Assembly: GCF_016598575.1 (NCBI RefSeq)
Contig: NZ_CP066801.1
Coordinates: 4,382,501 to 4,446,500 of the forward strand
From: Streptomyces sp. HSG2
GTDB taxonomy: Bacteria > Actinomycetota > Actinomycetes > Streptomycetales > Streptomycetaceae
DNA: 64,000 nt
Direction: 5' to 3'
Of the stretch, positions 63,063 through 64,000 are shown in pieces. Position 1 is the stretch's first letter, and the number at the start of each line of letters is the position of its first letter. The notes below the pieces were generated by a model that saw only the letters and a list, made by a program, of their open reading frames with translations, was not told the DNA's origin and searched no databases. The position numbers and the translations under genes are program-made.

Positions 63063-64000
63063 ATGCCTCGGCGCACCCCACGCACCGCGCTCGACAGACT
63101 GAGAACTCCCCGCTTGTTCCCCGGGTTCCTGAAGGTCGCCTCGGCGGGCGCGTTATTGGCCGGCCTGCTGTCGCCGTTCGCCCCCGCGGCGGCGGCCGAG
63201 CCAGAGTCACCGAAGTCCGCCGCCGCGGCCGTCGTCGATCACTGCGGCGACCAGTGCCACGACATCCTGCCGCCGGGTCAGAACGGCAACGCCACCCTGG
63301 TGCAGATCCTGCTGCACCAGGCGTTCGGCACCCGGCCTTCGCACTCCGACGACCAACTGGGCCCCTACGCCGACCTGGCCACCCGATACGGGTCGCTCAC
63401 CGACGACGCGATCGACGACTTCTTCCGCGACGCCTCCTTCGGCGTCCCCGCCGACCAGGTGGCCTCCACCATCCGGCCCGCCGGCCGGAGCGACGTGACC
63501 ATCGTCCGGGACAAGGCGACCGGCGTCCCCCACATCACCGGGACCACCCGCTACGGGACCGAGTTCGGCGCCGGCTACGCCGCCGCCCAGGATCGCCTGT
63601 GGCTGATGGACCTCTTCCGCAGGGTGGGGCGCGGCCAGTTGACGCCGTTCGCCGGAGGCGCCTCCGGGAACCAGGCGATGGAACAGCAGTTCTGGCGCCA
63701 GGCGCCCTACACGGAGCGGGAACTCCAGGAACAGATCGACAACGCCCTGGCCCGCGCCGGTTCCCGGGGCGAGCAGGCCCTCGCCGACGTCGAGGCCTAC
63801 CTCGACGGCATCAACTCCTACATCGACACCGCCGACCGGTGGCGCTTCTTCCCCGGGGAGTACGTGCTCACCGGGCACAAGAACGCCCTGACCAACTCCG
63901 GCACCATCGAGCACTTCGACTCCACCGACCTGGTCGCGCTGGCCTCGGTGGTCGGCGCCCTCTTCGGCGCGGGCGGCGGCGGCGAGGTCTCCAACGCCCT
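63063..64000 (+). CDS. Secreted penicillin acylase family protein (partial, 3' end outside window)
   Basis: The first 312 residues of an exported Ntn-hydrolase; the gene runs past the window end. A signal peptide with a Leu/Ala-rich core ends near PAAAAEPE (about residue 44). Residues about 140-190 carry the acylase motif VTIVRDKATGVPHITG...GAGYAAAQDRLWLMDLFRRVGRGQL. The catalytic N-terminal Ser of the beta chain lies beyond the window. Leu31 is encoded by TTA at 63153-63155, making translation likely to depend on the bldA tRNA. GGAGGAG lies 6 nt before the ATG. Confidence 0.9.
   Translation, partial: MPRRTPRTALDRLRTPRLFPGFLKVASAGALLAGLLSPFAPAAAAEPESPKSAAAAVVDHCGDQCHDILPPGQNGNATLVQILLHQAFGTRPSHSDDQLGPYADLATRYGSLTDDAIDDFFRDASFGVPADQVASTIRPAGRSDVTIVRDKATGVPHITGTTRYGTEFGAGYAAAQDRLWLMDLFRRVGRGQLTPFAGGASGNQAMEQQFWRQAPYTERELQEQIDNALARAGSRGEQALADVEAYLDGINSYIDTADRWRFFPGEYVLTGHKNALTNSGTIEHFDSTDLVALASVVGALFGAGGGGEVSNA

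Overview
The window is GC-rich chromosomal DNA with many GTG starts, GTGA/ATGA gene overlaps and very rare TTA codons. With the secreted S1 protease, SGNH lipase, SepF-like protein and DnaE2/Y-polymerase pair, this points clearly to Streptomyces (Actinomycetota). Most of it looks like conserved core chromosome; the only mobile element I see is one IS200/IS605-type insertion near 61-62 kb. Gene functions are read from protein motifs and remembered family features; no database search was run.

Layout. 1-3.5 kb: distal half of an rRNA operon (spacer, 23S, 5S, terminator). 3.5-18.5 kb: an Arg/Asp-repeat TPR protein, DUF1015, HAD phosphatase, SCP2-like protein, then tlyA-nadK-recN, a glycosyltransferase, a GH15 enzyme, pyrG and a Nudix hydrolase. 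18.6-26.9 kb: an ATPase/TPR protein, ald, and the chromosome segregation/ribosome run parA - ribbon-helix-helix-like protein - scpA - scpB - rsuA-type pseudouridine synthase. 26.9-31.9 kb: Rieske lipoprotein, a wrecked aroH, tyrA, cmk, plsC, der. 32-41.9 kb: small conserved proteins, an I78 inhibitor, PAP2 phosphatase, membrane mannosyltransferase-like protein, MFS exporter, acyl-CoA dehydrogenase, a SepF-like protein and a streptogrisin-type protease. 42-48.8 kb: DnaE2 with a catalytically defective Y-family partner, then a two-component system whose kinase carries a TTA codon. 49-53.9 kb: two secreted lipases with small regulators between them. 54-60.9 kb: homogentisate dioxygenase with its GntR regulator, two TetR regulators around a molybdopterin oxidoreductase, and a MaoC hydratase. 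61-62 kb: the IS element with an internally deleted TnpB. 62.2-64 kb: a zinc-ribbon protein and the start of a TTA-containing penicillin acylase that runs off the window.

How the genes work together. TlyA, the RsuA-type enzyme and Der all act on ribosomes, close to the rRNA operon. ParA and ScpA/ScpB serve chromosome organisation. TyrA (tyrosine synthesis) and HmgA (tyrosine catabolism) sit at opposite ends of aromatic metabolism. The lipases, protease and acylase are exported degradative enzymes of the kind made during development, and the two TTA codons suggest bldA control for the kinase and the acylase.

Points that most merit attention: the aroH remnant that now reads in frame into tyrA; the TnpB that has lost its RuvC core but kept its zinc finger; the ParA/RHH/ScpAB operon; two TTA-codon genes; a DnaE2 with an altered PHP domain beside a Y-family protein without catalytic acids; and several clean operator-like palindromes.
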